Assembly (NCBI RefSeq): GCF_008642375.1
Contig: NZ_CP029194.1
Coordinates: 7,000,501-7,064,500, forward strand
Length of the DNA stretch: 64,000 bases
Direction of reading: 5' to 3'
Source of the DNA: Streptomyces venezuelae
GTDB taxonomy: Bacteria; Actinomycetota; Actinomycetes; Streptomycetales; Streptomycetaceae
Shown here: positions 34,889-43,036 of the stretch, piece after piece
Layout of the letters: every line of letters begins with the position of its first letter
How positions within the stretch are numbered: the stretch's first letter is position 1
Translations under genes and position numbers: made by a program
Notes under the pieces: model-generated
Database searches by the model: none
Told to the model about the DNA's origin: nothing
The model's input: the letters and a program-made list of their open reading frames with translations, nothing else

Positions 34889-34947
34889 GCGTCGAGGCTA
34901 ACGGGGCGGGCCGCCTCGGCGCAGGGGAATTTCGTCCCGCCGTGCTC

Positions 34948-35802
34948 TCAGTCGTCGGGGAAGGCCAGGTCGAGGGCGCGCACACGGTCCTCCCCGGTGG
35001 TGATGTCGAGGACGGCGATCCGGTCGTGCCGGAGCGCGAACGCCACCGCGGAGACCGGGACGCCGGCCGCGAAGGCGACGAGCCCGACGGACCCGTCGAC
35101 CAGTGCGGGCCGCGCCACGCGGGTGAGGCGGGCGAAGGCGGCGGCCGCCTCCGCGACGGCCGGGGCGCCGTGGACCGGCCCGCGCTCGGAGTACGCCACG
35201 ACGTCCGGGGCGAGGACGGCGGCGAGCGCGCGGGCGTCACGCGCGCGTGCCGCCGCGAGGAACCGCTCCACCACCGCGCGCTGCCGGCCGGGACCGCCGC
35301 CGGCACGCGCGGCTCCGCCGCCCCGCATCCGCTCCCGGACGTGCCGGGCGTGCCGCGCGACCTCGACGGGGGAGCCGCCGGTGACCCGCGCGGTCTCTTC
35401 CGGCGGGAGTCCGAACAGGTCGTGCAGAACGTACGCGAGCCGCTCCTCGGCCCCGAGGGCCTCAAGGGCCACGAGCAGCGCGAGCCACACGGAGTCCACC
35501 CCGTCAGGAACACCGGGTGCCTGCCCTCGCCCCCCATCGCCGACGGCCGAGCCGCCACCCCCCGGCCGCCCGGCGCCCTCCATGCGCTCCCGGAGCCCGC
35601 GTGCGCACGCCAGACCCACATGGGCCGCCAGCCAGGCGCGCAGCACACCCGCGCCGTCCCGCCCGAGCTCGGCCCGTGCCGCCGCGAGCACGTCGTCGGC
35701 CTCGGCCCGCGACCCCGTCATGTGCAGGGCCAGGCCCCGCAGCAGCTCCTGATCGGCATCGAATCGCCTGGCCAGAGCGGTAAGGAACATGTCGTCGTGC
35801 AT
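34948..35802 (-). CDS. ECF-type sigma factor with C-terminal SnoaL-like domain
   Basis: 284 residues. The N-terminal 160 residues have sigma region 2-like helices (FDADQELLRGLALHMTGSRAEADDVLAAAR) and region 4 (LVALEALGAEERLAYVLHDLFGLPPEETARVTGGSPVEVARHARHVRERM). Residues 175-280 form a SnoaL_2/NTF2-like domain (VVERFLAAARARDARALAAVLAPDVVAYSERG). This is the SigJ/ECF41 arrangement in which the extra domain modulates activity instead of an anti-sigma factor. Region 2 is shortened and weakly conserved, with a Gly-rich insert before region 4, so promoter recognition may differ. Confidence 0.82.
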   Translation of the reverse strand: MHDDMFLTALARRFDADQELLRGLALHMTGSRAEADDVLAAARAELGRDGAGVLRAWLAAHVGLACARGLRERMEGAGRPGGGGSAVGDGGRGQAPGVPDGVDSVWLALLVALEALGAEERLAYVLHDLFGLPPEETARVTGGSPVEVARHARHVRERMRGGGAARAGGGPGRQRAVVERFLAAARARDARALAAVLAPDVVAYSERGPVHGAPAVAEAAAAFARLTRVARPALVDGSVGLVAFAAGVPVSAVAFALRHDRIAVLDITTGEDRVRALDLAFPDD

Positions 35803-35865
35803 GGGGCCTCACTTCTCGTCGGTTCCGTCACCGCGTTGACGCGAAGGCGCGCCGCGATGTGACAG

Positions 35866-35963
35866 GGACCGTGAGACGCGGACCGTGAGACGTGGACCGT
35901 GAGACGCGGACCGTAAGACAGGGGCCGTAAGACAGGGGCCGTGAGGCAAGGACCGCGAGCCGG
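35866..35963. repeat. Seven 14-bp tandem repeats
   Basis: Units of the form GGACCGTGAGACGC run head to tail from 35866; units 1-3 differ at one base, units 4-7 drift. The array fills the gap between the ECF sigma gene and the DUF3291 gene. The unit length is not a multiple of three and no gene covers it. Confidence 0.9.
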
Positions 35964-35987
35964 TCCGCCGTGCCAAGCGTCCCTGCT

Positions 35988-36485
35988 TCAGAGCGTCGGC
36001 GGCACAGCCTGAAGATCCGGGGCGGCCTGGGCGGCGGTGTACGAGGAGGCGAAGGTGAACGCGCGCGGGGACGGCCCGTGCGCCCGCAGGTCCGCCAGCC
36101 GCTCCAAGGCCTCGCCGACGGTCGGGACGTGCCCCGCGGGAACCCACCAGAGCACCAGGTGCGCCTCGACGTGCCGCGCGAACCAGTCGCGCCGCCGCCG
36201 CATCACCTCCAGGTGCCCGCTGCGGTAGGCGAAGTCCCACAGAGCCTCCTGCGTCTCCCACACCGACAGGTTGACGATGACGTCCTCTCCCGCCGGGCGC
36301 AGGCCGGTGGCGTCGGCCTCTCCGTCCTCCACGAGCCGCCACACGAAGCCGGGCGCGCCGTCGGCGGCGGCGTTGACCGGATCGAGCATCTCGACGAACG
36401 GCGCCACGCGCGGGTCGTCGAGGGGGTGGCGGAGCGTCGCGACGTTGAGCTGGGCGAGGTGGGCGGCGTGCGCGGATGCGGTCAT
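35988..36485 (-). CDS. DUF3291 domain protein
   Basis: 165 residues: HLAQLNVATLRHPLDDPRVAPFV at the start, GFVWRLVEDGEA, VIVNLSVWETQEALWDFAY and LVLWWVPAGHVPTVGEALERL, the DUF3291 pattern, a dimeric alpha/beta-barrel-like fold related to antibiotic-biosynthesis monooxygenases. No function is known. It starts 32 nt after the stop of the SufR-like regulator on the same strand, so the two probably form one transcript. Confidence 0.85.
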   Translation of the reverse strand: MTASAHAAHLAQLNVATLRHPLDDPRVAPFVEMLDPVNAAADGAPGFVWRLVEDGEADATGLRPAGEDVIVNLSVWETQEALWDFAYRSGHLEVMRRRRDWFARHVEAHLVLWWVPAGHVPTVGEALERLADLRAHGPSPRAFTFASSYTAAQAAPDLQAVPPTL

Positions 36486-36517
36486 GGCCTCATCCCAGCA
36501 CGGCGCCCTTTTCTATG

Positions 36518-37201
36518 TCAATCATCATTGTTTTTAGAGTTCTCGACCACCACGCAGCACTCCCCGGGGCGGGCGTCCATGCGGGCGCGGACGGCGCCGT
36601 CCGTGCCGAGCAGTCCTTCCAGGAGTGCGAGGTTCATGCCGCAGACGAGCGGCGGGAAGCGCTCGGCGACGGCATGGAAAGGGCAGTTGCGCATACGGAC
36701 GACGGGTTCGGTCGTCGCCCCTTCGCCGCTTCCGGCGCCTTCCAGGTGTGGTTCGTAGCCGCGGGTGGCCAGCATCGCGACGGCCTCGTCCAGGTCGCCG
36801 CAGGGTGTCGCCGAGCCGCGCAGGGCCTCACCCCGGCGGCGCGCGGCCGCGCAGAGCCCGGCGTCGAGGCCGGCCTGCTCGGCGGCCTCGGCGAGCAGCT
36901 CGGCGGCGGTGCGGTAGTCGCGGGCCGGCAGTGACACCGACCGCTCGGCCCGCGCCCGTGTGTAGACCTTGGCGGGGCGGCCCGCCCCCGGCCCCGAGCG
37001 GCCCGTCAGGCGGCGGCTGCCGCTCTCCAGCAGGCCGCCCTCGGTGAGCCTGTCGAGATGGTGCGCGGCGAGCGTGCGTGCGACCCCGGCCGCCTCCGCG
37101 GCCTCGTTGCGGCCGACCTCGCGGCCCTGTGCCACCACGTACTCGTACAGGCGGCGCCGCACCGGATCCTGCAGCAGCGCAATCGCGTTGATGTCCTCCA
37201 T
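36518..37201 (-). CDS. ArsR-type winged-helix regulator with SufR-like cysteine domain
   Basis: 227 residues. Residues 1-80 form a winged helix (LLQDPVRRRLYEYVVAQG, then RNEAAEAAGVARTLAAHHLDRLTEGGLLE). The C-terminal part contains C173 in RNCPFHAVAERFPPLVC187GMN and C215-C216 in PGECCVVVE, the arrangement used by SufR-type regulators to hold an iron-sulfur cluster. It could sense iron, oxygen or oxidants. The suf genes are not in this window, and its only close neighbour is the DUF3291 gene, so the target is unknown. Confidence 0.8.
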   Translation of the reverse strand: MEDINAIALLQDPVRRRLYEYVVAQGREVGRNEAAEAAGVARTLAAHHLDRLTEGGLLESGSRRLTGRSGPGAGRPAKVYTRARAERSVSLPARDYRTAAELLAEAAEQAGLDAGLCAAARRRGEALRGSATPCGDLDEAVAMLATRGYEPHLEGAGSGEGATTEPVVRMRNCPFHAVAERFPPLVCGMNLALLEGLLGTDGAVRARMDARPGECCVVVENSKNNDD

Positions 37202-37306
37202 CTGGCCATTCTAGGAACGACATAGATTGGAGATAGAAGGCCCACGCCGTCCTCGCGCCGTCCTCGCGCCGCGTCGCGACCACCGCCCGGCGACCGAGAA
37301 CGGTCG

Positions 37307-37340
37307 TTGCATAAAACTGCGGGTGCACGTATAGTCATGC
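37307..37340 (+). promoter_or_regulatory. argC promoter with ARG box
   Basis: TTGCAT (37307-37312) and TATAGT (37330-37335) are separated by exactly 17 nt. TTGCATAAAA followed by GCAcgTATAgTCATGC gives the paired AT-rich TGCAT/ATGCA half-sites bound by ArgR, so the repressor would cover the promoter. The ATG of argC follows 26 nt after the -10. Confidence 0.75.
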
Positions 37341-37361
37341 CATCCATGAGGAGGGTTTTCG

Positions 37362-38390
37362 ATGAAGGTACGAGCAGCGGTCGCGGGTGCGAGCGGATAC
37401 GCGGGCGGGGAACTCCTGCGCCTGCTCCTCGCCCACCCCCACGTCGAGATCGGCACCCTGACGGGCCACTCCAACGCGGGCCAGAAGCTCGGTGCCCTCC
37501 AGCCCCACCTGCTCCCGCTCGCCGACCGCGTCCTCGCGCCGACGGCGGCCGAGGAGCTCGCGGGGCACGACGTGGTCTTCCTGGCGCTGCCGCACGGCCA
37601 GTCCGCCGCCGTCGCCGAGCAGCTCGGTCCCGACGTCCTCGTCGTCGACATGGGCGCCGACTTCCGGCTGCGGAACCCCGCCGACTGGGAGACGTACTAC
37701 GGCTCCGCGCACGCCGGGACCTGGCCCTACGGCCTCCCCGAACTCCCCGGTGCCCGCGCCGCGCTGGAAGGTTCCAAGCGCATCGCGGTGCCCGGCTGCT
37801 ACCCCACCGCCGTCTCGCTCGCGCTCTTCCCGGCGTACGACAACGGCCTCGCCGAGCCCGAGGCCGTGATCGTCGCGGCCTCCGGGACCTCCGGCGCGGG
37901 CAAGGCCGCCAAGCCGCACCTCCTCGGCAGCGAGGTCATGGGCAGCATGTCGCCGTACGGCGTCGGCGGCGGCCACCGCCACACCCCCGAGATGATCCAG
38001 AACCTCAGCGGCCCGGCGGGGGAGCGGGTCACCGTCTCCTTCACGCCCACCCTGGCCCCGATGCCCCGCGGCATCCTCGCCACCTGCACGGCCGCCGCCA
38101 AGCCGGGCGTCACCGCCGAAGCCGTACGGGAGGCCTACGAGAAGGCCTTCGCGGACGAGCCCTTCGTCCACCTGCTCCCCGAGGGGCAGTGGCCGGCGAC
38201 GGCGTCCGTCTACGGTTCCAACGCCGTTCAGGTGCAGGTCGCGTACGACCCGGCCGCGAACCGGATCATCGCCATCAGCGCCATCGACAACCTCACCAAG
38301 GGCACCGCCGGCGGTGCGGTGCAGAGCATGAACATCGCCCTGGGCCTCCCTGAGGACACCGGACTTTCCACGATTGGAGTTGCGCCGTGA
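37362..38390 (+). CDS. argC: N-acetyl-gamma-glutamyl-phosphate reductase
   Basis: 342 residues. NADP-binding GASGYAGGELLRLLLAHPH, HNVVFLALPHG-type strand, catalytic Cys in VPGCYPTAVSLAL and the His in VGGGHRHTPE are present. It reduces N-acetylglutamyl phosphate to the semialdehyde in arginine synthesis. The ATG follows AGGAGGGTTTTCG closely. It is the first gene of argCJBDR and overlaps argJ by 4 nt. Confidence 0.97.
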   Translation: MKVRAAVAGASGYAGGELLRLLLAHPHVEIGTLTGHSNAGQKLGALQPHLLPLADRVLAPTAAEELAGHDVVFLALPHGQSAAVAEQLGPDVLVVDMGADFRLRNPADWETYYGSAHAGTWPYGLPELPGARAALEGSKRIAVPGCYPTAVSLALFPAYDNGLAEPEAVIVAASGTSGAGKAAKPHLLGSEVMGSMSPYGVGGGHRHTPEMIQNLSGPAGERVTVSFTPTLAPMPRGILATCTAAAKPGVTAEAVREAYEKAFADEPFVHLLPEGQWPATASVYGSNAVQVQVAYDPAANRIIAISAIDNLTKGTAGGAVQSMNIALGLPEDTGLSTIGVAP

Positions 38391-39553
38391 GCGTGACCGC
38401 AGCGAAGGGATTCACGGCAGCGGGCATCGCCGCCGGAATCAAGCAGAACGGCAACCCGGACCTGGCCCTCGTGGTCAACACCGGGCCCCGCCGCGCCGCC
38501 GCGGGAGTCTTCACCTCCAACCGCGTCAAGGCCGCGCCGGTCCTCTGGTCCCAGCGGGTCCTCGACGACGGGGAGCTGACCGCCGTCGTCCTCAACTCCG
38601 GCGGCGCCAACGCCTGCACCGGCCCCCAGGGCTTCCAGGACACCCACGCCACCGCCGAGAAGGTCGCCGAGGTCCTGAGCGCCAAGGGCCCGGAGGTCGG
38701 CGCCGGCGACGTCGCCGTCGCGTCCACCGGCCTCATCGGCGTCCTGCTCCCCATGGACAAGCTCCTCCCCGGCGTCGAGAAGGCCGCGGCCGAACTCTCC
38801 GAGCACGGCGGCGAGAAGGCCGCCATCGCCATCAAGACCACCGACACCGTCCACAAGACCTCCGTGGTCACCAAGGAGGGCTGGACGGTCGGCGGCATGG
38901 CCAAGGGAGCCGGCATGCTCGCCCCCGGCCTCGCCACCATGCTCGTCGTCCTCACCACCGACGCCGACGTCGACGCCAAGGGCCTGGACAGCGCGCTCCG
39001 GGGCGCCACCCGTGTCACCTTCGACCGGGTCGACTCCGACGGCTGCATGTCCACCAACGACACCGTGCTCCTGCTCGCCTCCGGCGCCTCCGGAATCACC
39101 CCCGCGCAGGACGAGTTCACCGAGGCCGTACGGGCCGTCTGCGACGACCTCGCCCGCCAGCTCATCGGCGACGCCGAAGGCGCCAGCAAGGACATCCGCA
39201 TCGAGGTGGTCAACGCCGCGACCGAGGACGACGCCGTCGAGGTGGGCCGCTCCATCGCCCGGAACAACCTCCTCAAGTGCGCCATCCACGGCGAGGACCC
39301 CAACTGGGGCCGGGTGCTCTCCGCCATCGGCACCACCCGGGCGGCCTTCGACCCGGACCGGCTCAACGTCGCCATCAACGGCGTGTGGGTCTGCCGGAAC
39401 GGCTCCGTCGGCGAGGACCGCGAGCTCGTCGACATGCGCTACCGGGAGGTCACCATCACCGCCGACCTCGCCGCCGGCACCGAGTCCGCCGTCATCTGGG
39501 CGAACGACCTCACCGCCGACTACGTCCACGAGAACAGCGCGTACTCGTCATGA
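38387..39553 (+). CDS. argJ: Bifunctional ornithine acetyltransferase/N-acetylglutamate synthase
   Basis: 388 residues. The self-cleavage and nucleophile site KGAGMLAPGLATMLVVLTTDA (Ala-Thr bond) is intact, as are NSGGANACTG and NLLKCAIHGEDPNWGR. It recycles the acetyl group between acetylornithine and glutamate. GTG start overlaps the argC stop (GTGA); the end overlaps argB by 4 nt. Confidence 0.97.
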   Translation: MSVTAAKGFTAAGIAAGIKQNGNPDLALVVNTGPRRAAAGVFTSNRVKAAPVLWSQRVLDDGELTAVVLNSGGANACTGPQGFQDTHATAEKVAEVLSAKGPEVGAGDVAVASTGLIGVLLPMDKLLPGVEKAAAELSEHGGEKAAIAIKTTDTVHKTSVVTKEGWTVGGMAKGAGMLAPGLATMLVVLTTDADVDAKGLDSALRGATRVTFDRVDSDGCMSTNDTVLLLASGASGITPAQDEFTEAVRAVCDDLARQLIGDAEGASKDIRIEVVNAATEDDAVEVGRSIARNNLLKCAIHGEDPNWGRVLSAIGTTRAAFDPDRLNVAINGVWVCRNGSVGEDRELVDMRYREVTITADLAAGTESAVIWANDLTADYVHENSAYSS

Positions 39554-40452
39554 GCAACACCGCGCGGAAGCACACCGCCCTCCCCAAGGCCGAGATCCTC
39601 ATCGAAGCCCTGCCCTGGCTCACCCGCCACCACGGCAAGACCGTCGTCATCAAGTTCGGCGGCAACGCCATGATCGACGACGACCTCAAGGCCGCCTTCG
39701 CCCAGGACGTCGTCTTCCTGCGCCACGCCGGCCTCAAGCCGGTCGTGGTCCACGGCGGCGGCCCCCAGATCAGCGCCGCCCTCGACCGGCACGGCATCGT
39801 CAGCGAGTTCAAGGCGGGCCTGCGCGTCACCACCGAGGACGCCATGGACGTCGTACGGATGGTCCTCGCCGGGCAGGTCCAGCGCGAGCTCGTGGGGCTG
39901 CTCAACCAGCACGGACCGTTCGCCGTCGGCATGACCGGCGAGGACGCCCACACCATCACCGCCACCAAGCACCAGCCGGTCATCGGCGGCGAGACGGTCG
40001 ACATCGGCCGGGTCGGCGAGATCACCGCCCTCGACACCGGCGCCATCGAGGCGCTCCTGGAGGACGGCCGGATCCCGGTCATCTCCTCCATCGCCCGCTC
40101 CCAGGACGACGGACATGTCTACAACGTCAATGCTGATACGGCGGCTGCGGCACTCGCTGCGGCGCTGGGTGCCGAGACGCTGATGGTCCTGACCGACGTC
40201 GAGGGCCTCTACGAGGACTGGCCGAACAGCGACGAGGTCATCAGCAGGCTCACCGCGAGCCAGCTGGAGAAGCTGCTGCCCGAGCTCTCCAGCGGCATGG
40301 TCCCCAAGATGGAGGGCTGCCTGCACGCCGTACGGAACGGGGTCACCACGGCCCGCGTGATCGACGGCCGGGTCCAGCACTCGATCCTGCTGGAGATCTT
40401 CACCGACGAGGGCATCGGCACGATGGTCGTGCCGGACGGACAGGGGGACTGA
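39550..40452 (+). CDS. argB: Acetylglutamate kinase
   Basis: 300 residues of the amino acid kinase fold: TVVIKFGGNAMIDD, VVVHGGGPQISAAL, VNADTAAAALAAALGAE and GGMVPKMEG-type segment (SSGMVPKMEGCLHAV). It phosphorylates N-acetylglutamate and is usually feedback-inhibited by arginine; an N-terminal helix (TALPKAEILIEALPWL) needed for that control is present. ATGA overlap with argJ and a one-base overlap with argD. Confidence 0.97.
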   Translation: MSNTARKHTALPKAEILIEALPWLTRHHGKTVVIKFGGNAMIDDDLKAAFAQDVVFLRHAGLKPVVVHGGGPQISAALDRHGIVSEFKAGLRVTTEDAMDVVRMVLAGQVQRELVGLLNQHGPFAVGMTGEDAHTITATKHQPVIGGETVDIGRVGEITALDTGAIEALLEDGRIPVISSIARSQDDGHVYNVNADTAAAALAAALGAETLMVLTDVEGLYEDWPNSDEVISRLTASQLEKLLPELSSGMVPKMEGCLHAVRNGVTTARVIDGRVQHSILLEIFTDEGIGTMVVPDGQGD

Positions 40453-41657
40453 TGAGCGGCACCGGCAACGAGCAGCTGACCCAGCGGTGGCAGGGCTCGC
40501 TCATGAACAACTACGGCACCCCCCGGCTGCCCCTCGTCCGCGGTGAGGGCGCCAAGGTCTGGGACGCCGACGGCAAGGAGTACCTGGACTTCGTCGGCGG
40601 CATCGCGGTCAACGCCCTCGGCCACGGCCACCCGGCGATCGTCGAGGCCGTCACCCGGCAGATCCAGACCCTCGGCCACGTCTCGAACCTCTTCGTCGCC
40701 GAGCCGCCCGTCGCCCTCGCCGAGCGGCTCCTCGCCCTCTTCGGCCGCCCCGGCAAGGTCTTCTTCTGCAACTCGGGCGCCGAGGCCGTCGAAGGAGCCT
40801 TCAAGATCGGCCGGCTCACCGGCCGCTCCCACATGGTCGCCACCGAGGGCGGCTTCCACGGCCGGACCATGGGCTCCCTCGCCCTCACCGGCCAGCCCGC
40901 CAAGCAGACCCCGTTCCTGCCGCTCCCCGGTGACGTCACCCACGTCCCGTACGGCGACGCCGAGGCGCTGCGCGCCGCGGTCACCGAGGACACCGCGCTC
41001 GTCGTCATCGAGCCGATCCAGGGCGAGAACGGCGTCGTCGTCCCGCCCCCCGGCTACCTCAAGGCGGCCCGGGAGATCACCCGCGCCACCGGCACCCTCC
41101 TCGTCCTCGACGAGGTCCAGACCGGCATCGGCCGCTGCGGCCACTGGTTCGAGTACCAGGCCCACGAAGGCGTCGAGCCGGATGTCGTGACCCTCGCCAA
41201 GGGCCTCGGCGGCGGCCTCCCGATCGGCGCGACCGTCGCCTTCGGCCCGGCCGCGGAGCTCTTCGGCCCCGGCCACCACGGCACCACCTTCGGCGGCAAC
41301 CCGGTCGCCTGCGCCGCCGGACTCGCCGTCCTGGACACCCTCGGGGCCGACGCGGCCCTCGACCACGTCAAGGCGGTGGGGGAGCGGCTGCGCCAGGGAA
41401 TCGAGGGTCTCGGCCACCCGCTGGTCTCCCACGTCCGTGGTGCGGGCCTCCTGCTGGGTATCGTGCTCACCGGGCCCCTCGCACCCCAGGTGCAGCAGGC
41501 GGCCCAGGACGCCGGCCTCCTGGTGAACGCGCCCGCCCCCGATGTCATCAGGATCATGCCTCCGCTGGTCCTCACCGACGCCGAGGCGGACGCCTTCCTC
41601 CAGGCCCTCCCCGGAGTCCTCGACGTGGCGAACGGGCAAGGACGAACCGGAGAATGA
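40452..41657 (+). CDS. argD: Acetylornithine aminotransferase
   Basis: 401 residues, class III aminotransferase. It contains FVGGIAVNALGHGHPAIV, FFCNSGAEAVEGAFK, the aspartate in LLVLDEVQTGIGR, and the PLP lysine in VTLAKGLGGGLPIGA. It makes N-acetylornithine using glutamate. Start codon overlaps the argB stop by one base. Confidence 0.97.
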   Translation: MSGTGNEQLTQRWQGSLMNNYGTPRLPLVRGEGAKVWDADGKEYLDFVGGIAVNALGHGHPAIVEAVTRQIQTLGHVSNLFVAEPPVALAERLLALFGRPGKVFFCNSGAEAVEGAFKIGRLTGRSHMVATEGGFHGRTMGSLALTGQPAKQTPFLPLPGDVTHVPYGDAEALRAAVTEDTALVVIEPIQGENGVVVPPPGYLKAAREITRATGTLLVLDEVQTGIGRCGHWFEYQAHEGVEPDVVTLAKGLGGGLPIGATVAFGPAAELFGPGHHGTTFGGNPVACAAGLAVLDTLGADAALDHVKAVGERLRQGIEGLGHPLVSHVRGAGLLLGIVLTGPLAPQVQQAAQDAGLLVNAPAPDVIRIMPPLVLTDAEADAFLQALPGVLDVANGQGRTGE

Positions 41658-41664
41658 GACGACG

Positions 41665-42198
41665 ATGACCGACGCGCAGGAGAACGAGCACGGCGGGCCG
41701 TCCGTTCCGCAGACCCGCACCGCACGCCACCGCAGGATCGTCGACATCCTCAACCGCCAGCCTGTGCGCTCGCAGAGCCAGCTCGCCAAGCTCCTCGCGG
41801 ACGACGGGCTGAGCGTCACTCAGGCGACGCTCTCCCGCGACCTCGACGAGCTCGGCGCGGTGAAGATCCGCAACACCGGTGGAGAGCTGATCTACGCGGT
41901 GCCCAGCGAGGGCGGCTTCCGCACCCCGCAGGCCCCGCTCGGCGAGTCCGCCAAGGAGGAGCGCATGCGGCGCCTCTCCGGCGAACTGCTGATCTCCGCC
42001 GAGGCCTCCGCCAACCTGGTGGTGCTGCGGACCCCGCCGGGCGCTGCCCAGTTCCTCGCGTCGGCCATCGACCAGGCCGAACTCCACGCGATCCTCGGCA
42101 CGATCGCGGGCGACGACACGCTCCTGCTGATCAGCCGGGACCCGACGGGCGGCCAGGCGCTCGCCGACCACCTGCTGCGCCTCGCGCAGAAGGGCTGA
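41665..42198 (+). CDS. argR: Arginine repressor
   Basis: 177 residues. The N-terminal winged helix has RHRRIVDILNRQPVRSQSQLAKLL and TQATLSRDLDELGAVK; the C-terminal domain that binds arginine and forms hexamers has ILGTIAGDDTLLLISRD. An acidic 15-residue N-terminal tail is present. ATG at 41665 is 7 nt after argD, so it is part of the operon it controls through ARG boxes at 37307 and 44355. Confidence 0.95.
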   Translation: MTDAQENEHGGPSVPQTRTARHRRIVDILNRQPVRSQSQLAKLLADDGLSVTQATLSRDLDELGAVKIRNTGGELIYAVPSEGGFRTPQAPLGESAKEERMRRLSGELLISAEASANLVVLRTPPGAAQFLASAIDQAELHAILGTIAGDDTLLLISRDPTGGQALADHLLRLAQKG

Positions 42199-42233
42199 CC
42201 TGACGCTGACCTGACGCACTAAGGCCCGTCCGG

Positions 42234-42926
42234 TCAGTACCGGGTGATCGCCGTCGGACCGCTCCGCGTGCCGACGGCGATGTGCGGCCGGCGCGCGGGG
42301 TCCGCCCAGGCGAGGACCGCGCGCATGGCGTCGGCCGGTACGGAGACGCAACCGGCCGTCGCACCACGGCCGTTGACGTGCAGAAAGATCCCGGCGCCGC
42401 GTCCGCGCACCGGACGGTCGTAGTTGAAGCCGACGACGAGCGCGTGCGCGTACTGCGTGCCGTACGAGACGAGGTGCTCGGCCTCGGCGGCCCGGCAGTC
42501 CCGGGGCAGGCCCTCGACCCGTCGGTTGTACGCACGGGAGTCGTTGTCCTGGCACCACCAGGAGCGCTCGGTGACCCGGACGTACGGGAAGCGGGTCCCG
42601 GCGGGCCGTGCCCGCACCCCGAAGGCGTACGGCAGCCGGTAGAGCCCGGTGGGCGTGGTGTTCGTGCCCTGCCGGCGCCGGGCCCCCTCGACGAGCCCGC
42701 TGGCGCCGAAGCGCGCGGGCGCGGAACCGGCCTTCACCCACCGCCCGCCGCGCCGGTCCCACCAGGTGAGCGTCCCCGTGGTGGCACCCGTACGGGCGGC
42801 CTCGGCCGTGATCAGCTGCGAGCCCCCGCCGGTGTCCGCCATCCGCGCGGGCAGCGGCGGGGGTACGGGGGCGGGGGCGGCGCCCAGGGAGAGCAGGGCG
42901 GCACCGAGGGCGAGGAAGACGCGCAT
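42234..42926 (-). CDS. Secreted L,D-transpeptidase (YkuD-like) family protein
   Basis: 230 residues with an N-terminal signal peptide (MRVFLALGAALLSLGAAPAP). The C-terminal YkuD-like domain has NTTPTGLYRLP, HALVVGFNYD, IFLHVNGRGATAGCVSVP. The nucleophile cysteine is in TAGCVSV; the usual SHGC is altered to ATAGC, as in the subgroup of actinobacterial L,D-transpeptidase-like proteins. It may cross-link or trim peptidoglycan. ATG at 42926 is chosen at the signal peptide; the frame runs 57 codons further. Confidence 0.85.
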   Translation of the reverse strand: MRVFLALGAALLSLGAAPAPVPPPLPARMADTGGGSQLITAEAARTGATTGTLTWWDRRGGRWVKAGSAPARFGASGLVEGARRRQGTNTTPTGLYRLPYAFGVRARPAGTRFPYVRVTERSWWCQDNDSRAYNRRVEGLPRDCRAAEAEHLVSYGTQYAHALVVGFNYDRPVRGRGAGIFLHVNGRGATAGCVSVPADAMRAVLAWADPARRPHIAVGTRSGPTAITRY

Positions 42927-43036
42927 GGGCGCGACGCTAGGCCGCACCCGCCGGCGCCGCCCCTCGTACGCGGCCGTTCGGTGGCGGTGTTGGTGACGGT
43001 GGCCGGTCCGCCCCGCTCCGCTCCGGCCGGTCCCGG

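Noticed and set aside
35809..36342. Minus-strand frame across the 14-bp repeats
   Set aside because: The repeat unit is not a multiple of three and the predicted protein is a shadow of the DUF3291 gene joined to noncoding repeats.
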